A stretch of DNA of 64,000 nucleotides, from assembly GCF_000023825.1 (NCBI RefSeq), contig NC_013061.1, positions 2,914,001 to 2,978,000 of the forward strand, read 5' to 3'. This DNA comes from Pedobacter heparinus DSM 2366 (GTDB lineage Bacteria > Bacteroidota > Bacteroidia > Sphingobacteriales > Sphingobacteriaceae). Positions 25,904 to 35,382 of this stretch are shown piece after piece (within the stretch, counting starts at the first letter, position 1; each line of letters starts with the position of its first letter). The notes beneath the pieces were generated by a model. That model was not told the origin of the DNA and ran no database searches. It worked only from the letters and a program-made list of their open reading frames with translations. The position numbers were made by a program, and so were the translations under genes.

Positions 25904-26003
25904 TATGGCTATCCATATAAGCGGTTAAGTTTTCTTTTCTGGATTTTTCATTTGATGTTTAGCTGGTTATTTAATTGGTTGTTTTATCATTAAAGGCTGA
26001 CTG

Positions 26004-27182
26004 TTATTTCTCGGACACATGAACTGTTTTCCCTTTCACTTCAAATTTCAGGTTACCAGTAGTTTCGAGCTTGGTCAGCACCTTTGATATTTTTTCAAAA
26101 CGGCTTATGGTGCCATAGTACTTTACACTTTTAACCGCTTCATCTTCATAGTTCACACTTACATTGTACCAACGGCAAAGCTTTGCCATTACACTGGCCA
26201 GATCTTCATTATCAAACATGAAATAGCCATTTTTCCAGGCTATTGCATCTTCTGCATCACCACTTACCAGTTCTATTCCTTTTGCACCGTTAATGGCCTG
26301 CTGACCAGGTTTAAGCAGGGCATTTCCTTTATCATTTTTAATGCGGACGAGTCCCTCCAGTAAGCTTGTTTTTGTAGCGGCCTGATTGGTATAGGCACTG
26401 ATGTTAAAATGGGTTCCCAGTACTTCTACTTCCTGACCTTTGCTGACTACGATAAATGGTACTCTGGCACCTGCGGCAGATGTTTTAGACTTGGTCCTGA
26501 TCTTTGCCACTTCAAAATAAGCTTCGCCGTTAAGCTCAACTTTCCTGCTATCCAAACCCGAAAATGTGGCCGGGAATTTCAAACTGGAAGCGGCATTCAG
26601 CCATACCCTGGTACTATCCGGTAAAACAACCTGGTAAGTACCACCATCTGGGGTGCTGACCATCATTTCCTGTTGTGATGAAGGACCTGATCCCGGCATA
26701 GCACCAGGATATAAGTCCTCAGTCCGGGGGGAAACCTGAACTTTACTTCCATCATTATAAGTTAATGTTGTGGTGTTGATCACTATGCCACTTTTAACTC
26801 CACTTAAGTTTACCTTACTGCCATTTACCAGGGTAAGTACAGCTTTATTGCCACCCGGTTCAACGTCATAAGAAAGCGCTGTTGTTTCTGCAGTCTTATA
26901 TCTGACCCTATAAAAATAAAAGCCTGCTGTCAGACATAAGAAAACAGTAGCAGCTGCCGCTATCCTCCGGATCAGCACCTTTGATTTTCTTAACGGTATA
27001 ATTTCACGTTGCAGGCGTTCCAGCATTCTTTTGTGTACAAGATGTTCGTCATCAGGATATTCAGCATCCGCATAAGCGACATCCCGGTACCATTGATGCA
27101 GTTGTTCACGCTCTTCATTAGTTGCTGTACCTGCAGTATATTTTTTAATCAGGTCATTGATCTGTTCCTGCTTCATCCGCAT
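26004..27182 (-). CDS. FecR-family anti-sigma factor
   Basis: A 392-residue inner-membrane regulator. The cytoplasmic N-terminal part (about 1-65) binds the sigma factor, one membrane helix spans about 69-92, and the periplasmic FecR domain (about 175-285, with DSTRVWLNAASSLKFP and GEAYFEV) and DUF4974 domain (about 315-390) follow. The usual model is that ligand import through SusC lets the STN domain signal to FecR, which then frees the ECF sigma. It lies 60 bases downstream of the sigma gene and should be co-transcribed with it. Confidence 0.93.
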   Translation of the reverse strand: MRMKQEQINDLIKKYTAGTATNEEREQLHQWYRDVAYADAEYPDDEHLVHKRMLERLQREIIPLRKSKVLIRRIAAAATVFLCLTAGFYFYRVRYKTAETTALSYDVEPGGNKAVLTLVNGSKVNLSGVKSGIVINTTTLTYNDGSKVQVSPRTEDLYPGAMPGSGPSSQQEMMVSTPDGGTYQVVLPDSTRVWLNAASSLKFPATFSGLDSRKVELNGEAYFEVAKIRTKSKTSAAGARVPFIVVSKGQEVEVLGTHFNISAYTNQAATKTSLLEGLVRIKNDKGNALLKPGQQAINGAKGIELVSGDAEDAIAWKNGYFMFDNEDLASVMAKLCRWYNVSVNYEDEAVKSVKYYGTISRFEKISKVLTKLETTGNLKFEVKGKTVHVSEK

Positions 27183-27242
27183 ATTTCATTCTTATGTTAA
27201 TATACAGGTGTACGGTGAAAGGGGGCTGACCCTATATAGAAA

Positions 27243-27830
27243 TTAAAATAAATTTTTCCAGAGTACGGACGACAACAGCAAGAGCAGACCGGAATCTTTG
27301 AGGTTTCCCCTAATTATTTTCAGGGCACGTGTTAAATTGGCCTCTACTCCTTTTTCCGAAATATTCATCCTATCAGCAATTTCAGCATTATTCAGCCCCT
27401 CTTCCCGGCTGTATTTAAAGGTAAGACGACATTTTTCAGGAAGCTGCTCTACAATGCCGTTGATGTATTCTTTAAGAAACAGGGCATCGAGTTTATCCTC
27501 ATCATAGCTACTTTCTTTAAATTCATAATTTTTAAGGGCCAGTTGTTTACGCTGCTGCACTTTCTGGTAATGTTTAAAAATATTAAATTTTATGGCTGTT
27601 GTTAAAAATCCAGGAACATTCATTATCAAGTCCCCGTCCCTCCTGTTCCACAAGGCGATAAAAACCTCATGTACAATATCTTCAGCATGTGATTTATCCT
27701 TACAATGGTTCCAGGCCAGCAGTAACATTTTCTTCCAGTACCGGTTATAAATCTCCGTATAGGCATCTTTGTCTGCTTCTTTTAGCAGAACAGCCAGTTC
27801 ATTATCGCTATGCGTACCATAAGAAACCAT
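27243..27830 (-). CDS. ECF RNA polymerase sigma factor (FecI-like)
   Basis: A 195-residue sigma-70 family factor. Region 2 lies at about 28-95 (YNRYWKKMLLLAWNHCKDKSHAEDIVHEVF) split by a short linker from region 4 at about 130-180, whose helix-turn-helix reads LNNAEIADRMNISEKGVE. It is the first gene of the regulator, SusC/D and EEP locus and should switch it on when the SusC ligand is present. A hydrophobic C-terminal tail of some 15 residues is seen in many Bacteroidota members. Confidence 0.93.
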   Translation of the reverse strand: MVSYGTHSDNELAVLLKEADKDAYTEIYNRYWKKMLLLAWNHCKDKSHAEDIVHEVFIALWNRRDGDLIMNVPGFLTTAIKFNIFKHYQKVQQRKQLALKNYEFKESSYDEDKLDALFLKEYINGIVEQLPEKCRLTFKYSREEGLNNAEIADRMNISEKGVEANLTRALKIIRGNLKDSGLLLLLSSVLWKNLF

Positions 27831-27884
27831 TGCGTTTGTAATCCTTATTTAAAGCTAATCATATCTGTCTCAATGTTAATTAAA

Positions 27885-27892
27885 TATTTTTG
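27885..27892 (+). promoter_or_regulatory. candidate -7 box ahead of the divergent TonB receptor
   Basis: TATTTTTG matches TAnnTTTG, 128 bases before the receptor ATG at 28020. The long leader and AT-rich surroundings make it a weak call. Confidence 0.3.
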
Positions 27893-28019
27893 TTTTATTG
27901 TAATGATGCAGTGCTCAATCCTGAATTTTTATAAGCTGCGTTAAAAATTGATATAAAAAACAAGCCGCCATAGGGGTAAACTCAAAACTGGGTGTCTCAT
28001 CAGAAACAAACCCATCACA

Positions 28020-30422
28020 ATGAATATAAAATATCTCTTCATTCTTATTGCAGTTTTCAGTCTGCAACACCTTAGGCTCCAGGCACAAAACAAAGATTCC
28101 CTAAACCGGAGCAAAACACAGCTCAGACAGACACTCAAGGGAACGCTGATTGATAAAGGCACTAAACTGCCCTTACAGGGCGCAACGGTCAGGTTGTTGA
28201 CCAACACCAGTGTTAAACCGGTAAGTACGGATGTACAAGGTATTTTCAGGTTAAGCGATGTTCCATTGGGACGTCAGATATTACAGATCAGCTTAACAGG
28301 TTACGGACAACTTACGCTCTCTGAAATACTGGTAACCAGTGGCAAGGAACCCGTATTTAACCTGGAAATGGAAGCACAGGCCAATAACCTGAACGAAGTT
28401 GTGGTAAATGCAAATTCGGGTAAAAAACCATTGAACCAAATGGCTTTAACCAGCGGACGTTCCTTTTCACCTGAAGAAACCAATCGTTATGCCGGTGCTT
28501 TTTTTGACCCTGCGAGAATGGCCCAAAGTTTTGCAGGTGTAGTTGCCGGTGGCGATGACAACGAGATCATTGTAAGAGGAAATTCTCCTAAAAGTCTGCA
28601 ATGGCGGCTGGAAGGTATAGAAATTATAAACCCCAACCATTTTGGCAGCGAAGGTGCTTCAGGAGGAGCCGTTAGTATGATCAATACCACTGTTTTGAGT
28701 ACTTCAGATTTTTATACCGGAGGCTTAGCAGCTGAATACAGTAATGCTTTATCAGGTGTATTCGATTTAAAATTCAGAAAAGGAAATACCGACAAACGTG
28801 AATATGCGCTTAATATTGGAGTGCTGGGTGCCGGGGCTACCTTTGAGGGACCATTTAAAAAAGGAGGGAATTCTTCTTATCTGATCAGTTACCGTTATTC
28901 TTCATTGAGCTTACTGGAAAAGGTAGGCGTTAAAGTATCCGATGAGGGCGTGCCCAAATATCAGGATCTGTCTTTTAATCTCGTGTTTCCTACAAAAGCA
29001 GCCGGCACTTTCTCTCTTTTCGGAATCGGCGGCCTCAGTAAGCTCCACAAAGATGCAGAAAGGGAGTATACCAAATGGGAAGAAAGAATGGACGGCCAGG
29101 ATATGAGATTCGGTTACAATGCCGGGAGTGCTGGCTTAAAACATACCTATATTGCCAGCAGTAAGCTGTATTTTAACAATATCATTTCTGTTTCCGGCAA
29201 CCGAAGTACCAACCATATTGATACCCTGAACAACGATTATCAGCCCAGCCTTACGGATAAAAACCAATATACAAACACTGCATTACGTTATGCGGGAATG
29301 CTGAACTATAGCATCAATACCTCAAATGTGATCCGTGCAGGTGTAAATGCCAGTTTTTTAAGTTATAACCTGTACGGACTGGAATACAATACAGAAATAA
29401 AAGCATTAAAGGAATTAATTAACCAAAAAGGGAGTACCAGCAGTTACGATGCTTTTGTGCAGTATAAAGCTGAACTTAGCAGCAGGCTAACCCTAAATAC
29501 AGGTATGCATGTCAACTACTTTAATTTAAGCCGGAGCTGGACAGCAGAGCCGCGTTTGGGCTTAAACCTGGAACTGCCTGCCGATCAGCAATTGTCGTTC
29601 GGAGCCGGCTTGTATAGTCGCCTTGAACCACTTTCCTATTATTTTGCCAAAGGCAACGAACCCGCAGTTGGTCAGCCAGCTACAGCACAAAGCAATAAAC
29701 TGGAACCTACAAAATCTGCCCAGGCGGTACTGGGGTATGAAAAATTATTTGGTGGAAGCCTCAAATTTAAAACAGAGGTTTACTATCAGCATTTATATGA
29801 TGTACCTGTATCTTCAGACCCTTCCGTGAACTTTTCGCTGCTTAATGTATCGGATAATTCGGCCATATCTTCTTCCGCTTACCGTTCGCTGATCAATAAA
29901 GGAACAGGTAAAAACTATGGCATTGAACTTTCACTGGAAAAGTCATTGAGCAAGGGGTATTATTTTATAGTTACCTCCTCATTTTTTGACTCCAAATTCA
30001 AAGCTCTAAGTAAACAGGAATTCAACACTGCTTTCAATACCCGTTATGTGGGCAACTTATTACTGGGTAAAGAATGGAAAGTGGGAAGAAATAATCTGTT
30101 CGGGCTAAATGGCAAGCTCATTTATGCAGGCGGCAGACGCTATACACCTGTATTGGTTGAAGAATCTATGAGGCTTGATGAAGAAGTGATCGATCAAAAT
30201 AAAATCAACACCTTAACTGCCGACCCCTATATGCGTGTTGATTTCTCTGCCAGTTACCGCATCAACGGTAAAAAGGTAAGCCACCTGATCCTTATGGATA
30301 TACAGAACCTGCTCAACAAGGAAAACACTGTAGGTATGCATTACAATCCAAGCAAGCGCATTATAGAGGCCGCAAAATGGAGTGGTATCATCCCAACCCT
30401 CAACTACAGAATAGAATTTTAA
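28020..30422 (+). CDS. TonB-dependent receptor with carboxypeptidase-regulatory domain
   Basis: An 800-residue outer-membrane receptor with a signal peptide (1-22, ending LQAQ), a CarboxypepD_reg-like domain (about 38-115), a plug (about 125-235) and a barrel with a C-terminal Phe (NYRIEF). It belongs to the Oar/FecA-like receptors of Bacteroidota, not to the SusC class, and has no SusD partner. It is divergently oriented from the ECF sigma gene with a 189-base gap, so control by that sigma is possible but not shown. Its stop lies seven bases from the end of the convergent kinase gene. Ligand unknown. Confidence 0.9.
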   Translation: MNIKYLFILIAVFSLQHLRLQAQNKDSLNRSKTQLRQTLKGTLIDKGTKLPLQGATVRLLTNTSVKPVSTDVQGIFRLSDVPLGRQILQISLTGYGQLTLSEILVTSGKEPVFNLEMEAQANNLNEVVVNANSGKKPLNQMALTSGRSFSPEETNRYAGAFFDPARMAQSFAGVVAGGDDNEIIVRGNSPKSLQWRLEGIEIINPNHFGSEGASGGAVSMINTTVLSTSDFYTGGLAAEYSNALSGVFDLKFRKGNTDKREYALNIGVLGAGATFEGPFKKGGNSSYLISYRYSSLSLLEKVGVKVSDEGVPKYQDLSFNLVFPTKAAGTFSLFGIGGLSKLHKDAEREYTKWEERMDGQDMRFGYNAGSAGLKHTYIASSKLYFNNIISVSGNRSTNHIDTLNNDYQPSLTDKNQYTNTALRYAGMLNYSINTSNVIRAGVNASFLSYNLYGLEYNTEIKALKELINQKGSTSSYDAFVQYKAELSSRLTLNTGMHVNYFNLSRSWTAEPRLGLNLELPADQQLSFGAGLYSRLEPLSYYFAKGNEPAVGQPATAQSNKLEPTKSAQAVLGYEKLFGGSLKFKTEVYYQHLYDVPVSSDPSVNFSLLNVSDNSAISSSAYRSLINKGTGKNYGIELSLEKSLSKGYYFIVTSSFFDSKFKALSKQEFNTAFNTRYVGNLLLGKEWKVGRNNLFGLNGKLIYAGGRRYTPVLVEESMRLDEEVIDQNKINTLTADPYMRVDFSASYRINGKKVSHLILMDIQNLLNKENTVGMHYNPSKRIIEAAKWSGIIPTLNYRIEF

Positions 30423-30429
30423 ATTAGTT

Positions 30430-32061
30430 TTATGTGGTAACTACCCCCCTTGCCCTGGCAACCTTTAGTAAGATGTCGAACATTTTCTCGGGTGCAAAAG
30501 GTTTATTCAGAATATCATATACATGGATCTTTGAAAATTTTTGCTTCACTTCTATCATGATATCTGCGGTAAAAATCACAGGATGAATATCGGGATGCTT
30601 ACTCCTGATGATCTCTGCAAGGGCATAACCATCCACACCAGGCATGTGCAGGTCAAGCATCGCCACATGATAATTCTTCATATTTATCAGCCGGAGAGCT
30701 TCCTGCCCATCCTGTGCGCAATCTGCCAATATGCCAAAAAATTCGAGCTGCTTTTGTGCAACCATCAGATTGATCAGGTTATCTTCTACCAGAAGCACCT
30801 GTAAACCTTTAAGCTGGTCTTTATAGACAGAAAATACGGGTGACGAAGGCAGGGCCTCATCGGCATTCTGATTGGCGGCAATTTCAAAGCTCAGGTCAAA
30901 GTTAAACTCGGCCCCCTTACCTGCCTCACTCTTTAGTATTACCCTGCTGTTGTGCAATTCTGCCAGCTTTTGAGTAATGGTTAAACCTAATCCTGTGCCA
31001 GAATGCTCGCGGTGTGCCGATTGCTGGATCTGTTTAAAGCTTTCAAATACACTTTCCTGCAATTCGGGCGGAATGCCCATACCGGTGTCCTTCACCGCAA
31101 AATGAAGAAATGCGCGATTGGATTCAACAGTTAACAGCTTGATCAAAAGTGTGACTTCGCCACGATCTGTGAACTTTATGGCATTGCTGATGAGATTATT
31201 TAGCATCTGGCTTAAACGTACGGGGTCTGCTATCAGCCTTTGCGGAATGTCATCATCTATAAAACTTTTCAATTTTATACCCTTAGCTTCGGCAAGTGAT
31301 TTGAACTGGTTTTTAATATTTTTTATCAGTCTGAACAAATCGATCTCTGCAACAATAAGTTCCAGTTTTTCGTTTTCCATTTTGGTAAGGTCCAGAATAT
31401 CATTGATCAGCTGCATCAGATGATCTGCAGAAAAGATCAGGTTACCAATATATTCTTTCTGGTCCATGGTATGGTTCAGTTTCAACAGATTGGCAATACC
31501 AATGATGCCGTTTAGAGGCGTACGGATCTCATGGCTCATGACCGATAAAAAGTCAGACTTGGTTTTTGAAGCTTTTTCTGCTATACTGATTGCTTTTTTC
31601 AATGCTGCATTACTTAGTTCCAGCTGTTCTTTTGCTTCTTTCAAAGCAAAATCGGCCAGTTTCTGCGCAGTAATGTCCTGTATACTCAATACCAGTATGT
31701 AATTTTCCGGTTCAGGCGATTTTACTACCGGCTTGATTCTGGCTTTAAACCATTCATTAATGTTGGCATCAAGGTGCTGATAGATCACTTCCTGTGCAAG
31801 CCCCGTACGAATGGCTTCATTTACAGGCCCAGTAAAAGTGGCCGATTGAGGGCCCATCACTTCGGCAATTGTTTTACCGAGAAAGGCTTCTTTAGGCATA
31901 AAAAGCACACTTTTATCTGACACCCAAACATTCTTAAAGATATGGTTTCCGTCGATCTCGAATACAATGTCTTCCAGGGAAGTAATGAGTGACTGCAAGT
32001 GTACTGCTAACTCATGGAGCTTTTCGTCGCTCTGTTCATCATCCTGAGCTAATCTGTTCAT
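30430..32061 (-). CDS. hybrid histidine kinase with PAS and receiver domains
   Basis: Starting at ATG 32061 (543 residues): an upstream TTG start at 32082 is in frame, but a -7 box overlaps it, so the ATG is preferred. Order: PAS (about 20-135), coiled linker, HisKA with phospho-His177 in [10 protein letters not shown], HATPase (about 280-395; [24 protein letters not shown]) and a receiver (about 420-540) with the acceptor Asp in MLDLHMPG. There is no membrane segment, so it senses a cytoplasmic signal. No output regulator gene is adjacent. Confidence 0.92.
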   Translation of the reverse strand: MNRLAQDDEQSDEKLHELAVHLQSLITSLEDIVFEIDGNHIFKNVWVSDKSVLFMPKEAFLGKTIAEVMGPQSATFTGPVNEAIRTGLAQEVIYQHLDANINEWFKARIKPVVKSPEPENYILVLSIQDITAQKLADFALKEAKEQLELSNAALKKAISIAEKASKTKSDFLSVMSHEIRTPLNGIIGIANLLKLNHTMDQKEYIGNLIFSADHLMQLINDILDLTKMENEKLELIVAEIDLFRLIKNIKNQFKSLAEAKGIKLKSFIDDDIPQRLIADPVRLSQMLNNLISNAIKFTDRGEVTLLIKLLTVESNRAFLHFAVKDTGMGIPPELQESVFESFKQIQQSAHREHSGTGLGLTITQKLAELHNSRVILKSEAGKGAEFNFDLSFEIAANQNADEALPSSPVFSVYKDQLKGLQVLLVEDNLINLMVAQKQLEFFGILADCAQDGQEALRLINMKNYHVAMLDLHMPGVDGYALAEIIRSKHPDIHPVIFTADIMIEVKQKFSKIHVYDILNKPFAPEKMFDILLKVARARGVVTT

Positions 32062-32079
32062 ATTCAACAATAGGTTAAA

Positions 32080-32087
32080 CAAATATA
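32080..32087 (-). promoter_or_regulatory. -7 box of the hybrid kinase gene
   Basis: On the minus strand TATATTTG matches TAnnTTTG and ends 18 bases before ATG 32061. It overlaps the alternative TTG start codon and so argues against that start. Confidence 0.5.
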
Positions 32088-32139
32088 GTCAAAATCATTA
32101 CTTAAAGCAGTTTATCCTTAAGTATATCTGAATATTGCC

Positions 32140-34842
32140 CTACTGAGTCATCATAGCCTGGGCCTTGTGCAATACACCAGCCAGCCCCTCCTTATTTTTG
32201 CCACCTGCAGTAGCATAAAAAGGCTGACCACCACCGCCGCCCTGAATATCTTTTGCCAGTTCTCTAACAATATTGGATGCATTTAAGCCCCTGTCTTTTA
32301 CCAGGTTTTCCGATAACATGACGGTGATACCTGGTTTATCATCAATAAGAGTGGTAAATACCAGAAATAAATCATCCACCATATCTTTTACTGCATAAGC
32401 CAGATTTTTAACCGCATCGGCATTTGGCAGGTCGACATGTGTGGCAATCAGGTTAATGCCGTTAATGGTTTTAAGGTGATGCACAATTTCGTGCTTCAGA
32501 TTTGCAGATTGTTCCAGAACTGCCTTTTCAGCATCTTTTTTCAGCCTGTTATTTTCTTCAATCAATCCGGCAACTGCAGCTTTCAGGTCTTTATTGCCTT
32601 TCAGCAATTCTCTCAACTCATTCAGTTCCTTGTTTTGTGCCAATACAAATGCTTCAGCCTTATCGGCAGTGATGGCTTCAATACGCCTCACTCCTGCAGC
32701 TACTGCACTTTCAGCGATAATCTTAAAATAACCGATCTGTCCGGTAGCCTGTACATGCGTCCCCCCGCAAAGCTCTTTGGAATAATGGTCGTCAAAAGTA
32801 ATGATCCTTACCAAATCTCCATATTTTTCACCAAACAACGCTGTTACACCACTGGAGATAGCCTGATCATAAGGTACATACCGCTGTTCTTTTAATGGAA
32901 TATTTTCCCTGATCTTTTGATTCACAAGGTGTTCGATCTGTGAAAGCTCTTCATCTGTTACCCGGGCAAAATGCGAAAAGTCGAAACGAAGATAATCAGG
33001 GTTTACCAATGAACCTTTCTGATTTACATGGCTGCCCAATACCTTTTTCAAAGCGGCATGCAACAAATGCGTAGCTGTATGGTTGTCCTGAGAAAGCAGA
33101 CGTTTATTTTCGTCAATTACGGCCCAGAAATGTCCTTCAATATCTTCAGGCAACGTATCTGCATAATGTACAATTACCCCGTTCTCTTTCTTTGTATCTG
33201 TAATCTCTACAAAGAAAAGGCGACTGTGATCTTCCAGACGACCGGTATCACCAACCTGTCCCCCGCTTTCCGCATAGAACGGAGTTTTGCTCAATACAAT
33301 TTGATATTGTTCTTTTCCTTTAGCACTCACCCTACGGTACTTGATGATCTCTGTTTCTGCTTCCGCATCATCGTAGCCTACAAACTCCACTTCCAGGTCC
33401 GGATTAACCAGTACCCAGTCACCGGTATCTACAGCAGTTGCCGCACGGGAGCGTTCTTTTTGTTTAAGCAGGGCTTTATTGTATTCCTCCATATCTACCG
33501 ACCAGCGCTTTTCACGGGCCATCAGCTCCGTTAAATCTATCGGAAAACCATAAGTATCGTTCAGTTCAAAAGCAAACTCGCCTGATATAACCATCTGGTC
33601 TTTCAAAATGCTATGTACCCATTGGTCCTCAAACGATTTTTCGGGGTCAATGGCATTTTCTGACATCAGAAATTCTGCCTGCTTTTTAGTGTAGCTATCA
33701 AAGCGTTGGATCCCTGTAGCTAAAGTTCTTAAAAAGGAAACTTCTTCTTCCAGGATCACCTTTTGAACAAAATCCTGCTGTAAGGCCAGCTCCTCAAAAA
33801 CGCCCTTAAACTGTTCGGCCAGTACAGGGACCAGCTCGTTTAGGAAAGGATCTTTTAAGTTCAGGAATGTATAGGCATAACGTACAGCACGGCGTAAAAT
33901 ACGCCGGATCACATAACCGGCCTTATTGTTTGAAGGCAGCTGCCCATCGGCAATAACAAAAGCTATTGCACGGACATGATCGGCCATTACCCGCATGGCA
34001 ATGTCTGTTTGCTCATTCATACCATACTGAATTCCTGCTTTTGCAGCAATAAACTGAATCAGTGGCTGAAATACATCCGTATCATAATTAGAAGACTTGC
34101 CTTGTAATACCCTCACCAGACGTTCAAAACCCATACCTGTATCTACGTGCTGTGCCGGTAAAAGCTGTAATGAACCATCTTTAAGGCGGTTAAACTGCAT
34201 AAACACATTATTCCAGATCTCAATTACCTGCGGATGATCGGCATTTACCAAAGTTTTACCTTCAACAAGCTTACGCTCATCATCAGGGCGACAATCCACA
34301 TGGATCTCAGAGCATGGACCGCATGGTCCTGTGTCCCCCATCTCCCAGAAATTGTCTTTTTTATTGCCAAGAATAATGCGTTCTTCGGGCACATACTGTT
34401 TCCAAAGTTCGTAGGCTTCAGTATCTCTTGGTAAGCCTTCCTTTTCATCTCCTTCAAAAATAGAAACGTAAAGTTTATCCTTTGGTATTTTATAAACTTC
34501 AGTAAGCAGCTCCCAGCTCCAGGCAATGGCTTCTTTTTTAAAATAATCTCCAAAGCTCCAGTTGCCAAGCATCTCGAACATGGTATGATGATAGGTATCA
34601 ATCCCAACTTCTTCCAAATCGTTATGCTTACCTGAAACACGCAGACAGCGCTGCGTATCGGTTACCCTGGGATATTTTATGGGCGCCTCTCCTAAAAATA
34701 AATCTTTAAACTGGTTCATCCCTGCATTGGTAAACATGAGGGTTGGGTCATTTTTAACTACAATTGGTGCAGATGCCACAATGTGATGCTGTTTCGATTC
34801 AAAAAATTTTAAGTATGCCTGTCTGATTTCCTTAGCTGTCAT
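32140..34842 (-). CDS. alaS: alanyl-tRNA synthetase
   Basis: A 900-residue class II synthetase that charges tRNAAla. The catalytic core shows FTNAGMNQFKDLFLG, RCLRVSGKHNDLEEVG and MGDTGPCGPCSEIH. The editing domain that clears Ser/Gly-tRNAAla has the zinc ligands HTATHLLH and CGGTHV, and the C-Ala domain ends with a Gly-rich segment (DIQGGGGGQPFYATAGG). Length and domains are complete. It shares its upstream gap with a divergent MerR-type gene, each with its own -7 box. Confidence 0.97.
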   Translation of the reverse strand: MTAKEIRQAYLKFFESKQHHIVASAPIVVKNDPTLMFTNAGMNQFKDLFLGEAPIKYPRVTDTQRCLRVSGKHNDLEEVGIDTYHHTMFEMLGNWSFGDYFKKEAIAWSWELLTEVYKIPKDKLYVSIFEGDEKEGLPRDTEAYELWKQYVPEERIILGNKKDNFWEMGDTGPCGPCSEIHVDCRPDDERKLVEGKTLVNADHPQVIEIWNNVFMQFNRLKDGSLQLLPAQHVDTGMGFERLVRVLQGKSSNYDTDVFQPLIQFIAAKAGIQYGMNEQTDIAMRVMADHVRAIAFVIADGQLPSNNKAGYVIRRILRRAVRYAYTFLNLKDPFLNELVPVLAEQFKGVFEELALQQDFVQKVILEEEVSFLRTLATGIQRFDSYTKKQAEFLMSENAIDPEKSFEDQWVHSILKDQMVISGEFAFELNDTYGFPIDLTELMAREKRWSVDMEEYNKALLKQKERSRAATAVDTGDWVLVNPDLEVEFVGYDDAEAETEIIKYRRVSAKGKEQYQIVLSKTPFYAESGGQVGDTGRLEDHSRLFFVEITDTKKENGVIVHYADTLPEDIEGHFWAVIDENKRLLSQDNHTATHLLHAALKKVLGSHVNQKGSLVNPDYLRFDFSHFARVTDEELSQIEHLVNQKIRENIPLKEQRYVPYDQAISSGVTALFGEKYGDLVRIITFDDHYSKELCGGTHVQATGQIGYFKIIAESAVAAGVRRIEAITADKAEAFVLAQNKELNELRELLKGNKDLKAAVAGLIEENNRLKKDAEKAVLEQSANLKHEIVHHLKTINGINLIATHVDLPNADAVKNLAYAVKDMVDDLFLVFTTLIDDKPGITVMLSENLVKDRGLNASNIVRELAKDIQGGGGGQPFYATAGGKNKEGLAGVLHKAQAMMTQ

Positions 34843-34864
34843 CCTTCTCTTGATTTATTTTGAA

Positions 34865-34872
34865 CAAACTTA
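34865..34872 (-). promoter_or_regulatory. -7 box of alaS, mirrored with the MerR gene promoter
   Basis: On the minus strand TAAGTTTG matches TAnnTTTG, 22 bases before the alaS ATG. With one further base it forms a perfect 9-base inverted repeat with 34923-34931, which holds the opposite promoter. Confidence 0.5.
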
Positions 34873-34923
34873 GATAAAATTATTTTTTTTTCTTGTGCCC
34901 ATGGATACTTGCTTAACTTTACC

Positions 34924-34931
34924 TAAGTTTG
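34924..34931 (+). promoter_or_regulatory. -7 box of the MerR-type gene
   Basis: TAAGTTTG matches TAnnTTTG and ends 47 bases before the ATG at 34979. It mirrors the alaS box about 50 bases away. Confidence 0.5.
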
Positions 34932-34978
34932 AATGCTTTAAATAAAACCTGTAATCAATTCATAATCAACACTAAAAT

Positions 34979-35314
34979 ATGCCTTACAAAGAACGGGAAA
35001 TTAATAAAATGTATTACACCATGGGGGAAGTTACCGAAATGTTTGGTGTAAACGCATCTCAGATCCGCTTTTATGAAAAGGAATTTGACGTGTTACAGCC
35101 TAAAAAAAACAAAAAAGGCAACCGTTTATTTACACCTGAAGATATTGAAAACCTGAAGATCATCTTCCACTTGGTAGATGACAAAGGCTTTACGTTGAAG
35201 GGCGCCAAGGAACACCTTAAAAACAATACAGGGGAAGTAAAGGAAAACCAGAAGATCATTGCCTCTCTTGAAAAGCTAAAGGACTTCTTATTAAAGCTAA
35301 ACGAAGAAATTTAA
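34979..35314 (+). CDS. MerR-family transcriptional regulator
   Basis: A 111-residue regulator. The MerR winged helix-turn-helix occupies about residues 12-82 (YTMGEVTEMFGVNASQIRFYEKEF, then RLFTPEDIENLKII), followed by a short coiled-coil dimerisation helix (about 88-111). No metal- or drug-binding domain follows, so its signal is unknown. Compact MerR proteins of this kind are conserved in Bacteroidota. Divergent from alaS. Confidence 0.9.
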   Translation: MPYKEREINKMYYTMGEVTEMFGVNASQIRFYEKEFDVLQPKKNKKGNRLFTPEDIENLKIIFHLVDDKGFTLKGAKEHLKNNTGEVKENQKIIASLEKLKDFLLKLNEEI

Positions 35315-35382
35315 TTTAATTCTTAAATTATTTTTTAATTTAATTTATAATCCGGTGATTGGGCCAGTTTACCCCCATCACA

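Noticed and set aside
35309..35347. Repeated TTTAATTTAATT around the end of the MerR gene
   Set aside because: Low-complexity AT sequence typical of gaps in this genome; no stable hairpin.
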